Assembly (NCBI GenBank): GCA_029298735.1
Contig: JANSLP010000282.1
Span: forward strand, 1-42,519
Direction: 5' to 3'
Length of the DNA stretch: 42,519 bases
DNA from: Ophiostoma sp. CBS 140.51
Lineage: Eukaryota; Ascomycota; Sordariomycetes; Ophiostomatales; Ophiostomataceae
Part shown: piece by piece, positions 1-10,900 of the stretch
Layout of the letters: every line of letters begins with the position of its first letter
How positions within the stretch are numbered: the first letter of the stretch is position 1
The notes under the pieces: model-generated
What the model was told of the DNA's origin: nothing
Database searches by the model: none
What the model saw: only the letters and a program-made list of their open reading frames with translations
Position numbers and translations under genes: made by a program

Positions 1-4
1 CGGT

Positions 5-36
5 GGCCCAAACGGTGTCCGGCCCAAATGGTGTCC
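5..36 (+). repeat. two-copy 16-bp tandem repeat
   Basis: The unit GGCCCAAACGGTGTCC (5-20) is followed directly by GGCCCAAATGGTGTCC (21-36). The two copies differ at one position, C to T. The array may continue off the left edge of the window. Confidence 0.85.
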
Positions 37-37
37 A

Positions 38-55
38 GCACCAACTTGTTGGTGC
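38..55. repeat. 18-bp inverted repeat, 8-bp arms
   Basis: GCACCAAC (38-45) and GTTGGTGC (48-55) are perfect reverse complements around a TT spacer. It lies two bases after a 16-bp tandem duplication. No function is evident. Confidence 0.8.
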
Positions 56-3000
56 GAGTTTTTCGAGTGACCATAAAAAGTGGGGCGTGGCACGAGTAGT
101 GATCTCCCTTCTTGGCCCGGCCCCCATCCGTCGCTCCTTTCTCTCTGAATATCTCTCCTTTTGAAGCTCTTATGGAAATATTTTCCCCAGTCTTTTTGCT
201 CGGCGGGTAGGGCAACCTTATTTGCATAGCTTCGAGACGGGGGCCTTACCTGCATGGGCCCCAAAAAGGTCTGTCGAGGTCTAGACCGTCCCCGTTCTCG
301 TCTGCCCCCATGCCCACCCATCAGAGCCTGCGGCATACCCAGCTGGAGGGTGACAGAGAGGCTGAGCGGCTAGTTCCCCCATTCTACTGTACGGAGTAGC
401 CTGTCAAATACAGAGAGGTCTTACACACCAGATACTCCGAGCAAAGGCCCATTTGCTACTGCTGTACCTCGTACATCAGTACGACGACCGCTTTCAGACA
501 CAGTACTTGCTTGATTAGGGAGGCCATGCTCTTCTACGGAGTACTGCTCTCTACTGCCTCTACTGCAAATCTCGGAGTCGCCTACTTGGCACGTCTCTTG
601 CCCATCCCTTGCCTATTTCGTCGAGAGTCCTTTTAATTCCTGTCTTTCTCCTTTTTCTTCTTGCTCACTACTCTTTGTCGTTTCTGTCGTGCAGTAGCCT
701 CGTGTATGTCGCATTGCGTATTTTTTTTGGTAAGCCATGTGCCAGCCACATGGCAAGCACGATGGGATTTGTACTTAGACCACGCAGGGATATATGGCCT
801 TTCTTCCTTCTTCTTGCAAGCGTAAACTCTCCGAACGGCGTTCCCGGTAGCTGCCAATGCCACTCGCTTCTTGCATGCCAAAAGTACAAACTTGATACAA
901 AAGAGGAAAAGAATACGAGCAGAAGGACAGCCCAAGGAAGAAAATAAGGAAATAAGAAGTACAAGGAAAAGAAAAAGAAAAGAAGAAGAAAAAAAAAGGA
1001 AAGTCAAATCATGAGCTCACGCCGCCATTGGACATAAAGAATTTACTCTTCACACACTCATCTCTTGTCTCAGGTTCTAACAGCCCAGCCTTTCTCTCTT
1101 AGATCAAACCTCCTTGTATCCTTTCCAGCCAGACGGGACGAGGCTTTTCTGTAATTTTATCGGCTTGGGTCTTTTCGTCTTTCGTTCACAAGTGCACAAG
1201 ACTGCAGAAAGGATCGTGGATTCTAATGAGCAATCGTCTATTGTTTCCTGTTTTTCCTATTTTTCTATGACTTCCCTTTCCGTCTTCTCTTACCGGCAGG
1301 CTCAATACTCAACAACCCCTATCCTAGCGTGCTTTTACTAGACTTTCCACCTTCTTCTTTTGATTTCTTGTCCTTCCTTTCTTTCCTTTTTCCATATTTT
1401 GTTCCCAAAGTATACTTCACTTGCATATTCCGTCAGCTTCTAGACTTGTTGGCTTGTCTGGCTTGCTGGCTTTTGTTCACACGAGTGAACCACAAGCCTG
1501 CATGAGTTGATTCTATTCAATATCAGATGACCGAAGATAAGGCTACTAGCTTTAGGCTTCATGTCAAAGTTGGCGTTCTACCAAGGATGCCCCTTGCTCC
1601 CTGCCGAGCGTTGGAACCGAACAGATGGGATCAGCAAAAGTAAACAAATGCAAATCAAGATGCAGTCGTCTGCAGGGCAGTCAGAGTTTGCCTTCCACCT
1701 CGTATCCCATGATCCTCATTAAACAAGAGCGGACATTTTCTACATAGCAACCACCCCGAAAAAGGCGTCGATGGTGTCCGGGCTGGCTGGGCACGGCCGC
1801 TTTTGATTTCCCCGTACCTTCTTTTGATTTTGCCACGTGTAGGAGGATGATGTACGAGCAGGGCTAGCCCGGATGTGACAGAGTGCGGGTGGGCGGTCAG
1901 GCAGGGGAATAAAAAAAATCAATAAACGAAGGCAGAAGAAGGGAAATAAGGACCGAAGCACCGAGGCCTATCCTATCAAGGGGCATTAGCCTCTCTCTAG
2001 AAACTCCAATAGTCCAACAGCGGGAGCACTTGAGTCGTCATATCCTACCGTTGCCATTGGACAGCACCATACAAACGCCATCCAAGCCACCGTTTAGACG
2101 GACCGCGGAGAACGGGGGGGAGGAGGTAAGGCCAAACGCGGAGAACGGTACAGACCCGGCGGTTAGGGCTGTCTGTAGGCAGGGACTACCGGTAAAATAT
2201 TGAGCCGGCCCATGATACCAAAGGACTGCTTCGGGGGCATCCTCGCTATGCTTAGATCGTGATGGTATGTGATGTCGTGGTCATGCCGAGAATTCTTTCA
2301 CGAAACCAGTTTCTATTATGGCGGTGAGTGAATTCGTGATAACGGGTAAGTGTAGCTTTCAACGGCGTGTCGTCCGTTGCGGTCCTCTGCCGAACATTGT
2401 AGGAATAAAACCCTCCATCCTCTCACCGTCTTACGCTGTACAGGTATATCTTTGTCGATCCAGAATAGATCCCATCCAAACAGTAGGCTTGACAGAAAAA
2501 GTCCATATGAGTGCAGGAAGGCCGTTGAAGATTTAGGCCGACCTTCGGGAAAAACCTTGGACTCTGCTTATGGACACTATGGGGGGTATGAAAGTGTCCT
2601 GGGGAACAGCCACGATGCACCTCTTGAACGCACACATCGCCAAGAACATGGTGAACATGAGCGGCTATGTAAACCACTGCAAGGTACCGAATCGCGATAC
2701 AACTTGCTGAGACTATACTGTTCCTAATCAATCATGGGTATCATTACCTGAAATGCCAGTATCCCGGATATCAATATCTTTGAATAGTAATTCTGTCCCG
2801 TATGTTTCTTTGCCACGGTCGCAGCCTTCGCGGTACACGGCGATATGCCAGAACTATAGTATACACTTATTCTTGTTCTCCACCACTTCCCCGATGTTCT
2901 TCGGTCTTTCCAATCTGCAGATACACGGAGAAGGTTAGGCACGCTGGTGGGGAAGAGGCCCATCCCGCTGTTTGTATCGACCATCGACTGTACAATGTGG

Positions 3001-3258
3001 CGGAATACAAATGAGGCCCGTATACGGGCCCAAAGAAGGCCATCAGAACCATTCCGTATCCAGAGGCGTGTTTCCGTTGCTGGCATCAGAATCAATATAG
3101 CGTTTGGAGCAGCTTTGTAAGAGTCGGCACCGTTGTCGAGCTTACCAGCCAGGCAGTCAAATCTACCCCTCTGCCCCGGCACCTGCCCACCAGCTCCGGA
3201 CCGGCCTGTATGTCTTTAGCGACGTCAAGTATGTCAAATAACAAGCCCTCGTCGCCGC

Positions 3259-3265
3259 ATAAAGG
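3259..3265 (+). promoter_or_regulatory. TATA-like box upstream of the 5S rRNA gene
   Basis: CATAAAG sits about 24-30 bases before the inferred 5S start at 3289. Neurospora 5S genes are known to need an upstream TATA-like element at about this distance in addition to the internal control region. The assignment rests on position and composition only. Confidence 0.45.
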
Positions 3266-3288
3266 CCTTTCCAAACCGCACATCTTCC

Positions 3289-3407
3289 ACGTACGGCCAT
3301 AGATACAGGAGAACACGGGATCCCGTCCGCTCTCCCCTAGTTAAACCTGTAATCGGCGGATTAGTAGTTGGGTCGGTGACGACCAGCGAATACCCGCTGC
3401 TGTACGT
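3289..3407 (+). rRNA. 5S ribosomal RNA gene
   Basis: This RNA polymerase III gene encodes the 5S RNA of the large ribosomal subunit. The 119-nt span has the usual length and the fungal hallmarks: GGGATCCCGTCCGCTC (3317-3332), TTAGTAGTTGGGT (3361-3373) and GACCAGCGAAT just after. Helix I closes perfectly: 3289-3297 pairs with 3399-3407 in nine base pairs, one of them G-U. GATACAGG near 3302 pairs with CCTGTAATC near 3346 as helix II. A run of nine T follows at once. Dispersed single 5S genes are normal in filamentous ascomycetes. The paired stems suggest an intact gene and not a pseudogene. Several short open frames cross this span by chance. Confidence 0.95.
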
Positions 3408-3415
3408 TTTTTTTT
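3407..3415 (+). terminator. Pol III T-run terminator of the 5S gene
   Basis: Nine consecutive T residues begin at the last base of the 5S helix I, as expected for RNA polymerase III termination. Confidence 0.85.
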
Positions 3416-6400
3416 GTGTGTGGGGCGTGTTGATTTTTGTTTGTGGAGTATCATCAAGAACCTCCGCCCTTACGGGATGCAGTGTGTCTGTCTCGCTCTC
3501 CGCTGGGCACAGTTGGAAGAACGAGATTCTAGTTTTTTTGGTTGTTTTTTGTGTTCTTTGTGTGTCGTGTGTATTTTTATTTTGTTTTATTTTCATGTAT
3601 GATATTTGTATATATTTAATGGGGAGTTTTCCCCCTGTTTTTTATATTATCGTCGTAACATATTCACCAACCAGAAAATGGACAAGACAAAAAACATTAC
3701 AACTAACCCGAAATCATATAATCACACCATACATATGAGTGGAATAGCCATCCCCATATCGTTGAATCTGCCACCGGGTCTGCCCTGCAGTCCTGGCCGA
3801 GACAGTCTTGGACCACGGAACGTCGGACAACCATCTCGGTGAAATGCCGTGACAGCCGTCAACAGTATCTTCTCATACAGCATATCTGGAGTTTCACGTA
3901 CAGATTCCCCCCGTCGAATCACTGGCACATATTTTTTGTTGATACCAAAACTGTCAAGGACGTTAATACCCCCGACCGTTACGGTCCCCTTTTACGCCCG
4001 GACGCTACCCCTGATGGACTATGACTGCGCCCCTGTCCCGCCTCCGATCCTGTCTGCTAATTCTCCATGCCGGGCAACAAGCAATAACGTGCTGGCGTTT
4101 GGCTTGACCTCTCTTGGACTGTAAGATTTCTTTGTTTACAGGGATTGAAGCCTTTCTCCGTCCGTTGCGGCGAGCGGCACCCAACGGCATGTTCCACTGG
4201 TGAGAAAGCTTGTTAAGCTTTGTCTGGAGGTCTGGCTCAGCGTGCCGGCCTTGTAATTCTCTATATATCCCCCGTTGTGCCTGAAGAGAGCCTCGTGAAA
4301 GCCTGACGACCAAATGGAGACACTATGACGTTTTCATGGTGATATGTCGGGGGAACTCTTTGTTACTGGGGAAGGGACTGGAGCATAAGACGAGACGGGG
4401 CCAGCGCATGGAGGTACTCCGGTCCGGGGCAAAAAAGCAAGAGTACGCTGCCGATAGGCGATGATGGCATTACGGTGGGCGAGAAAACGGAGCATCAAAG
4501 ACACGGCCGCCTCATACATCATAGACTTGCTATAAAGTAACCGACATTTTCGCATATTTTACACAGAATTTTGACGTCGTACATCGTCAACGGCAAAACG
4601 GTCAGGAATTTTTGGTGCATCTCTGGATCTTTATGGCTCATAATTGATGGCTTTGTTGTTGTGGCCGTTCGTTCGTCAATGAGAGCAGATCAGTGGGACA
4701 CAGCCACAGGGATCAGAAGGAGAGGAAATTTTGCCTGGAAGGATCTGTTGTGTTAATGCCTGGCAAAGAGGGAAGGAGCGACATCCGACAACAAGCAACT
4801 GCCCTGAATGCTCTGTACGACTGAAGTGCACCTTGTTTTGTGGGCAGTTGAGGCAGTTGCAGGCGACTCTGCCACTGTCGATAAAACTTCAAAGGAGAAG
4901 AGACCAAAAAGTTGGCAGTGATCGTTGGCGCAAAGGCTTGGGTGTGACCAACGATTGTCGATCGCCAAGCCGCCCAGCCTTTGACGTCACAGGCGGTGGT
5001 TAGGGCGATTCGAAAGTTGAAGGATTGATGGGAAGACAATGAAACATCTGACAAAGTAAAAGAGAGAGAGAAAAAGATGAAGAGAACTCAAGAAGAACGG
5101 TGTTGCCGTTGATCGTCCTTTTGAGAAAACCTTCTTGCCTCGTGCTTTGCCGCCATCATGCCGCAGCCCTGCCAAGCCTCGCAGCCCGGTTGTAAATCTT
5201 TTCTTTCGTGTCTCGTCTTCGAGGCCAGGCAACGAAATTGTTGTAAGCTTCTCCGGACAGGCTCTGAGCGGTTGCCAATTTCTTTACCTTCTGACGTCTT
5301 TTCCTTTCCCTTTGGCGTCCCTCGATTTGCTCTTGGTGCCTTGCGTCGTCTCAAAAGGGAAAGCGACCGTGGGGGAAGGCTGTTCAAGGCTGTGTGTCCA
5401 GGAACACAAAAGGACCAAAAGACGGGAGAGACAGAAAGCGGACTCCACCTTTGGGAATGCGAGATACGAAGAACGCTTTGGGGACATTGGCTCGTTTCCT
5501 GTCTTGGATTTAGACTGCATGACCGACTAAATGGAATAGCCCGAACGCGACGGGGTATCGCATGGAGATGGAGGGGTGTTTCTCGAACAAAAAGACATTC
5601 TCGCGTTTCTCGTCGACGATTTACGATTTACGATTGATGTTAACCTGCGCCCAGAATGTGGCTTGCCTGCGTATTCCGTATCCCGTCTTTCAGTCTCTTC
5701 ATCTCTTGGCGCCCTAACTTGATCCGATATTCAGAACCACCCCAAAACGGTGAGATCGTTTCGCCGTCTTACGACAAGGCAGCAGAATTGTCATGGCAAG
5801 GCACAGCAGGGCGTATCTGGAAATTTGTTTTACATCCTGCGTCTCGAGCAAGTCTACGAGACGATATCAACCCGGGTTCTTTTCGCTGCTGTTTTGATGC
5901 TGTTATGCTGCCAACTCACGCATTCTCTTCCATCGTCGTCTGTGCCTTTTGATACCTCCATGCCTCTCAAAATGCCTACACGGAGTACTCCGTTTCTGTC
6001 GTGACGGCAAACGGGGCAGGGACAGGCTGGAGAGCGCCCCAAACGACCCAAAACGGAAGTTTGTGGGACACTCACTCTGAGTCTTATTGCCCAGCGCTGC
6101 CGCGCCTCGTTTAGTGTACTTTTTGATTGCCAGAGCCTGGCTTTGCCTACTCCTCCAGCGCTGCAATTGTCTCTTTTGGCCGTTTTCCCTCTCTCCTCTT
6201 CACAGTGTTTCTGGAAAAGGCTTGGCGGTTTAAGCACGTCCACTGCAGTCCACCGTCCCAGGCGCCATCCAATTGCGTGCGACGATCGACAATACGAAAT
6301 ACGACCTACCCGTGTGTGGGGACACTCCTTGGCTCAATTCCCAAAGAAACGGTGCTTGGTGTGTTGTTGGTGCTTGTTGAGCTTGGGGGGGTGTCAAAAC

Positions 6401-6817
6401 CGTTTTGGGCTCGTTTGGCAGCGGCCAGCTGAGCGCAACGACGAGACAAAAACGTCAGTCGACACGAGATTTGCACCAGATGCCATGCATTTTGCTGCCC
6501 CTTTCTTCGATCTTTGTCTGAGCAAGTCTTCAATTTTCAAGAAACAAGCATTCATGTATATATATCGCCGTCCGGCCCCCACCTCAGTCGATGTTGTTCT
6601 TTTATTTTGATTCATACTTCATCATCACCAATGGCATGAACGGCCTGCACCTATCCATTCCAGGACCACAACACCTTCGACACTCGTCTTGCACACCAAA
6701 ACAGCATCCCGACCTTTAAACATCACCATCGACAAGCTCGTCAACAAAGGCACATATTTTTTGCGCCCCTTCTTTGATTTATTTTTCTAGTAAACGACCA
6801 TCACCACAACCGCCATC
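3416..6817. other. intergenic region between the 5S gene and the RTA1-like gene
   Basis: No protein gene can be supported. Bases 3416-3740 are AT- and GT-rich. Many overlapping frames of 80-160 codons on both strands at 5.0-6.6 kb have no recognisable product and no shared codon bias. A short direct repeat of GATTTAC lies at 5618-5631. The 3' end should carry the promoter and leader of the RTA1-like gene. Short ATG frames such as 6554-6610 could be uORFs if transcribed. Confidence 0.6.
5980..5993. repeat. 14-bp perfect palindrome with CGG-N6-CCG core
   Basis: ACGGAGTACTCCGT equals its own reverse complement. The spacing CGG-N6-CCG is a form bound by dimeric Zn2Cys6 regulators (the Gal4 class is the general precedent). 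The half-site ACGGAGT recurs elsewhere in the left part of the window. It lies about 830 bases upstream of the RTA1-like start codon. Any regulatory role is inference. Confidence 0.5.
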
Positions 6818-7988
6818 ATGGAAGACGGACAATACGGTAAGCATTTTTATGCCAGCACACACACACATCGACACATCCCCGAACGCTATCCCCTCATTTC
6901 TAACTCATATCACAGTCGACGGCAGCATCTACATCTATGCCCCCAACAAAGCCGCTCCGATCTTCTTCGCCGTGGCCTTCTGCATCTCGCTGGGCCTCCA
7001 TATCTGGCAGTGCATCCACTACAAGGCCTGGCGCCTGACGGGTCTCTACGTCTTCAGCAACACCCTGTTCACGGTCGGCTATGTCCTCCGCGAGGTGGGC
7101 GCCTTCAACTACGAAAATGTCGACATCTACATCGCCCAGACCGTTCTAGTTTATGCCGCGCCGCCTATCTTTGAGCTCGCCAACTATGTCGTCCTCGGCC
7201 GCATCCTCTACTACGTGCCTCACCTCTCGCCCATCCATCCGGGCCGCGTCCTGACTACCTTTACTGCCATCTCGGCCGTTGTCGAGGCCTTGAACGCCAA
7301 CGGTGCTGCATACAGCGCCAACACCACGCTTCCCAAGAAAAAGCAGGACACGGGCCACGCCCTCTTGAAGACCTCGCTGATCCTGCAGCTGGTCGTCGTC
7401 GGCCTGTTTTTGCTGTTGGCCATCGTCTACCACCGCCGCACCCTCAAGAACAACATCCACAACAAGAAGCTCACCAACGCTCTCACGACGCTCTACATTA
7501 GCACCGGTCTGCTTCTCACCCGTACCATTTACCGCGTCGTTGAGTATTTTAGTGTCGACTCCCTCCACATTGTCGACGGCGTCGACCCCAACACGTTCAG
7601 CCCTATCCTGCGCTACGAGTGGTTTTTCTACGTGTTTGAGGCCTCGCTCATGCTTGTCAACACTTGGCTCATCAACGCCCGCCACCCGCGCCGTTACCTG
7701 CCCAAGTCCACCAAGACCTACCTGGCTAAGGACGGTGTCACCGAGATTACCGGCCCCGGCTACAAGGAGGACCGCCACTTCCTCATGACGCTTATCGACC
7801 CCTTTGACCTCACTGGCCTGCTGCAGGGCAAGGACAAGAAGACGGCCTTTTGGGAGCAGCAGGAGCAGCAGAACGGCCAGGTCCAGCAGAACGGCCAGAA
7901 GCCGCACGGCAACCAGACTGAGCTCGTCAGCAACGGCCACTCGGCTTCCAAGCGGAGCAACGATGATGACCTGGAGGCGGGTGTCTAA
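6818..7988 (+). CDS. RTA1-family multi-pass membrane protein
   Basis: Coding segments are 6818-6836 and 6916-7988, giving 363 residues. The 79-nt intron has donor GTAAGC, branch CTAAC and acceptor CACAG, and it splits a valine codon after MEDGQY. The RTA1 family (RTA1, RTM1, RSB1) are seven-helix fungal proteins linked to lipid export and resistance to compounds such as aminocholesterol; substrates are mostly unknown. Hydrophobic segments fall near residues 18-38, 48-67, 76-105, 117-135, 158-178, 195-210 and 240-260. The family-typical LSPIHPGRVL (110-119) and RTIYRVVEY (209-217) are present. The tail (318-363) is hydrophilic and rich in Gln and Asn. The start is the first ATG that joins in frame to the long second exon. 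The family is clear; orthology to a named member is not. Confidence 0.92.
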
Positions 7989-10900
7989 GTCATGCAAGCG
8001 AGCATCAGCGAGTGGGCAAGTAGCACGCAGCCAAACTTACCTAGATATGAAAACGAGTAGAGAGTGATAGAGTCTCACTGGAGAGCATTTGAGAAGATTG
8101 TCGACCGACAGGCAATCGTTATATACCCCGTTTTTGTCGTTTTTGAACACTATTTATATCGCCATCCAACAACCCTGCGCCTCAACGGCTCGACCAGACC
8201 GGTGGACCTCTGAGGCTGGGGTTGCTGGCAGCATTCTTTTTTTGTTGTTGACAATTTTGTACTGTTACCCTACACTCTTTTGATTTTCCTTTTAATTTCC
8301 TTGCCATCTTTATTTTATTTGTTATAATAGACCTTAGAAAAGGAGCACATAATGTTGAAATTGACCCAACAACTCACAACCTGCTCTAATGATTCCCCTT
8401 TTCAGCCTCTTCTACTTTGTGTGGCTCAACCTGAATGCCGTTAAGCGGTTGCCAAGTGGCCGTCGATGCGTCGTCTGCTGTCTGTAATCTGTCGTTGTCT
8501 CCAAAATTCAACTTCAGGCGAGGCTGAGCGGCTGTTCCCGCAAACACGATGCTTCAACGATCGCAACGCGAGAAATACGATTGATGTATATTCCCTCTTC
8601 CGGCCCCTGTGGCGTCTATTTACATACGAAGTACAAGCCAGAAGCATATCCTTGCATTCTGCGCGTCTATTTTTTGCGTGCTTGGACGGCAGCTCCGTGC
8701 CGTTAGGAGTCGTCACCTCGATATATGCATTTCTGCTCCTTCCTTCCTTCCGCCCCGGGAGTTTTCTGTAACGTTGTGGCGTTGCAGCCAGTCTCTCTCG
8801 ACAGCCCCGGGTTGCTCCTTCCTCTTCTTGTCTTCCAAAGCCTGGCCCCTTCCCTTTGAATCCCTGGCGAACAAACATACCCAAAATACTTTGCAATAAT
8901 AGAGAATACTACGCAAAGGTACAAGCCTTCGTACACTGCCCTGCGCAAGTTACAAAGTAATGGGGACTGCAATCAAATGTATCTTTAATTATCGCTGCAT
9001 TTTTATTATTATCGTCATGCATGGATGTGCATCGTCGTTTTGTTTAACGCTTTCCCCGCGGACCCAAGGACCAGGCCAGGTCGCTCGCTCCTGCCTTCAA
9101 TCTCGGTGAAAATGGCTCTTTCTTTTCTCGTCCTTTGTTTTCTTTCCAAAGAAGGCAAAGACTTAACATAATGTCACGAAGAAAGGAGCGACCCGGCTCT
9201 CTCACTGGGACGTGCTTTCCATCAACATTACGTACGTCGGGAAGGTGCGCAGATGCCCAAACATGCGCCCCTTCCCCGTTATTTGTTTATGTGCTCTTTC
9301 CTCCAAAAGGCAGTTGCGGGAAGGAAGCCCCCCTTTTTTTTTTGTCACGATTCCTTTCTATTTTTACCCTTGCCATTTTGTGCCTCTCATTCTGCAAGGT
9401 GCTTTCTTTTTCATCTGACAGGAGGTCCTGTGCATCGTTTTGTGCATTCTTACATACAAGATCGCCAACAACAACAATAAGCACCTTCAATCCCGATACG
9501 TCTCAGCACAATCCCCCGAATCCGAGTATGCATACGGAGTGCATTCATTTTAACTTTTTGTGTACCAAGGAGACGGAGAAGGTTGCATTTGTTTTGGTCG
9601 GAACACCAGAAAAAAGTTGGGGTGAACAGCACCCGTGGTCGACGGCACGCACACAATTTCGCCGCCCACACACAGAAAGAGAATAAAAAAGCCGTGTTGG
9701 AAACACGCTTTGTTTCGTTTCGCGCAGACACCAAAGACGCACGACACAAAAGATGCAGGACCTTTCTGTCCGGCTGCCTTTCTGTCACAAAGAGTGAGCA
9801 ACAGGGAACAACCAGACGAGCCAGAACTGAAATACAGAGTACCTGGAGCACTTGTGAGAGCACTGCCCCAAACGATCTGCTGACCCTGGACTGGGAAAAG
9901 GACTACTGAATTGCTCTCACTGAGTTGCACACAGGCACACTCCCAGCTTCCCAGCTCCTGGGTCTCCACCGATCTTCTCATTCCATCAAGCCATTCCCCT
10001 TCCAGAGCACCGTCTGCGTGGCGGAGCGCCTTGGCCCCGCTGAAGGTCCACTGCATGGGGGGCACAGAGCAACTTGAGAAGAGGACAAGAAACTCGAAAC
10101 AACAAGAGAATAACACGAAACCGTCAACGGCAATCACCAGCTGTTGGATAGACTTTGGCTGGACTGGCACTGAATCTCAGCTGCCACATGCAGCCGGTAG
10201 CCTGCAGTCTGCCAGACTGAGACGTCAAGTGGTCTGGAATCGAGAGGCCAAGGCGAGACAAAACGCGGGGAGAGCAAGAGGCGAGAAACATGAGATACAC
10301 AGTACTTGTGATTGCAAGTGAAGCCCCAGTTCTTCCAAGTCTTCCTGTCCTGGCAGATTCCCTATTCACGATAGTTCAACACCACGGAAAAAGTCCGCGC
10401 GAACTGACGTCTGAAAGGAACATTTGGAAAGGAGAGAAAGTGGACGCTGGATCCTGCGAACCCGCTGGTCGTCGTCACTACACTTGAAAACCACACAATT
10501 ACATACGCTTCTTGCCAACATCACCGGCTATGGGCCAGGCTATCATCTCGAATCATGCAAGTATCATACAAGCTTTTTCTCAGAAACACTACAACTCATC
10601 ACACGACAGGGCTACCCGCCTGCCATTTTCATATTCTGATGGAGCATTCTCATCTCCCACACCTGCAGCCCACTCCACGGAAGTTAGAATACCGCTTGCA
10701 AGCTGTAGTTTTCCAAATACTTTTTATTGCTGGCTGTATTTCTGGCTGCCAGAACCACCTTTGGGCGTTCCGCTTGATCCCGGCTCCTCTGTCCAAGCCC
10801 ACAACAGTGGCCAGTTCACAACTCCTGACTGGCTACTCCATCTTGTTTTCTCCCCATTCACAGTGGCTCCCGATGCCCATGGCCCTGGTCAGAGTGCCAA

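Larger units (their letters stand above)
1..3258. other. intergenic region left of the 5S gene, no supported protein gene
   Basis: Short open frames occur on both strands (for example about 2.3-3.2 kb), but none shows a recognisable domain, a consistent exon series or the C-ending codon bias of the real genes in this window. The first 560 bases are rich in GTAC and in the word ACGGAGTA. An A/G-rich stretch lies near 900-1010. A remnant of a decayed gene at 2.3-3.2 kb is possible, but I cannot identify one. Confidence 0.6.

Noticed and set aside
2318..3182. Possible decayed protein gene
   Set aside because: Several frames of 70-150 codons show weak hints of membrane-protein composition, but no frame or splice series gives a recognisable family.
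3234..3738. Short open frames of about 120 codons on both strands over the 5S gene
   Set aside because: They cross a structured 5S rRNA gene and its T-run, and give low-complexity products.
5088..6610. Dense overlapping open frames before the RTA1-like gene
   Set aside because: No domains, no consistent codon bias and several competing frames; likely promoter DNA.
7146..7997. 283-codon open frame antisense to the RTA1-like gene
   Set aside because: Same effect of GC-rich third positions; no recognisable product.
9550..10170. 206-codon minus frame
   Set aside because: It begins at a non-ATG codon, its first ATG comes about 38 codons later, and no family is recognised.
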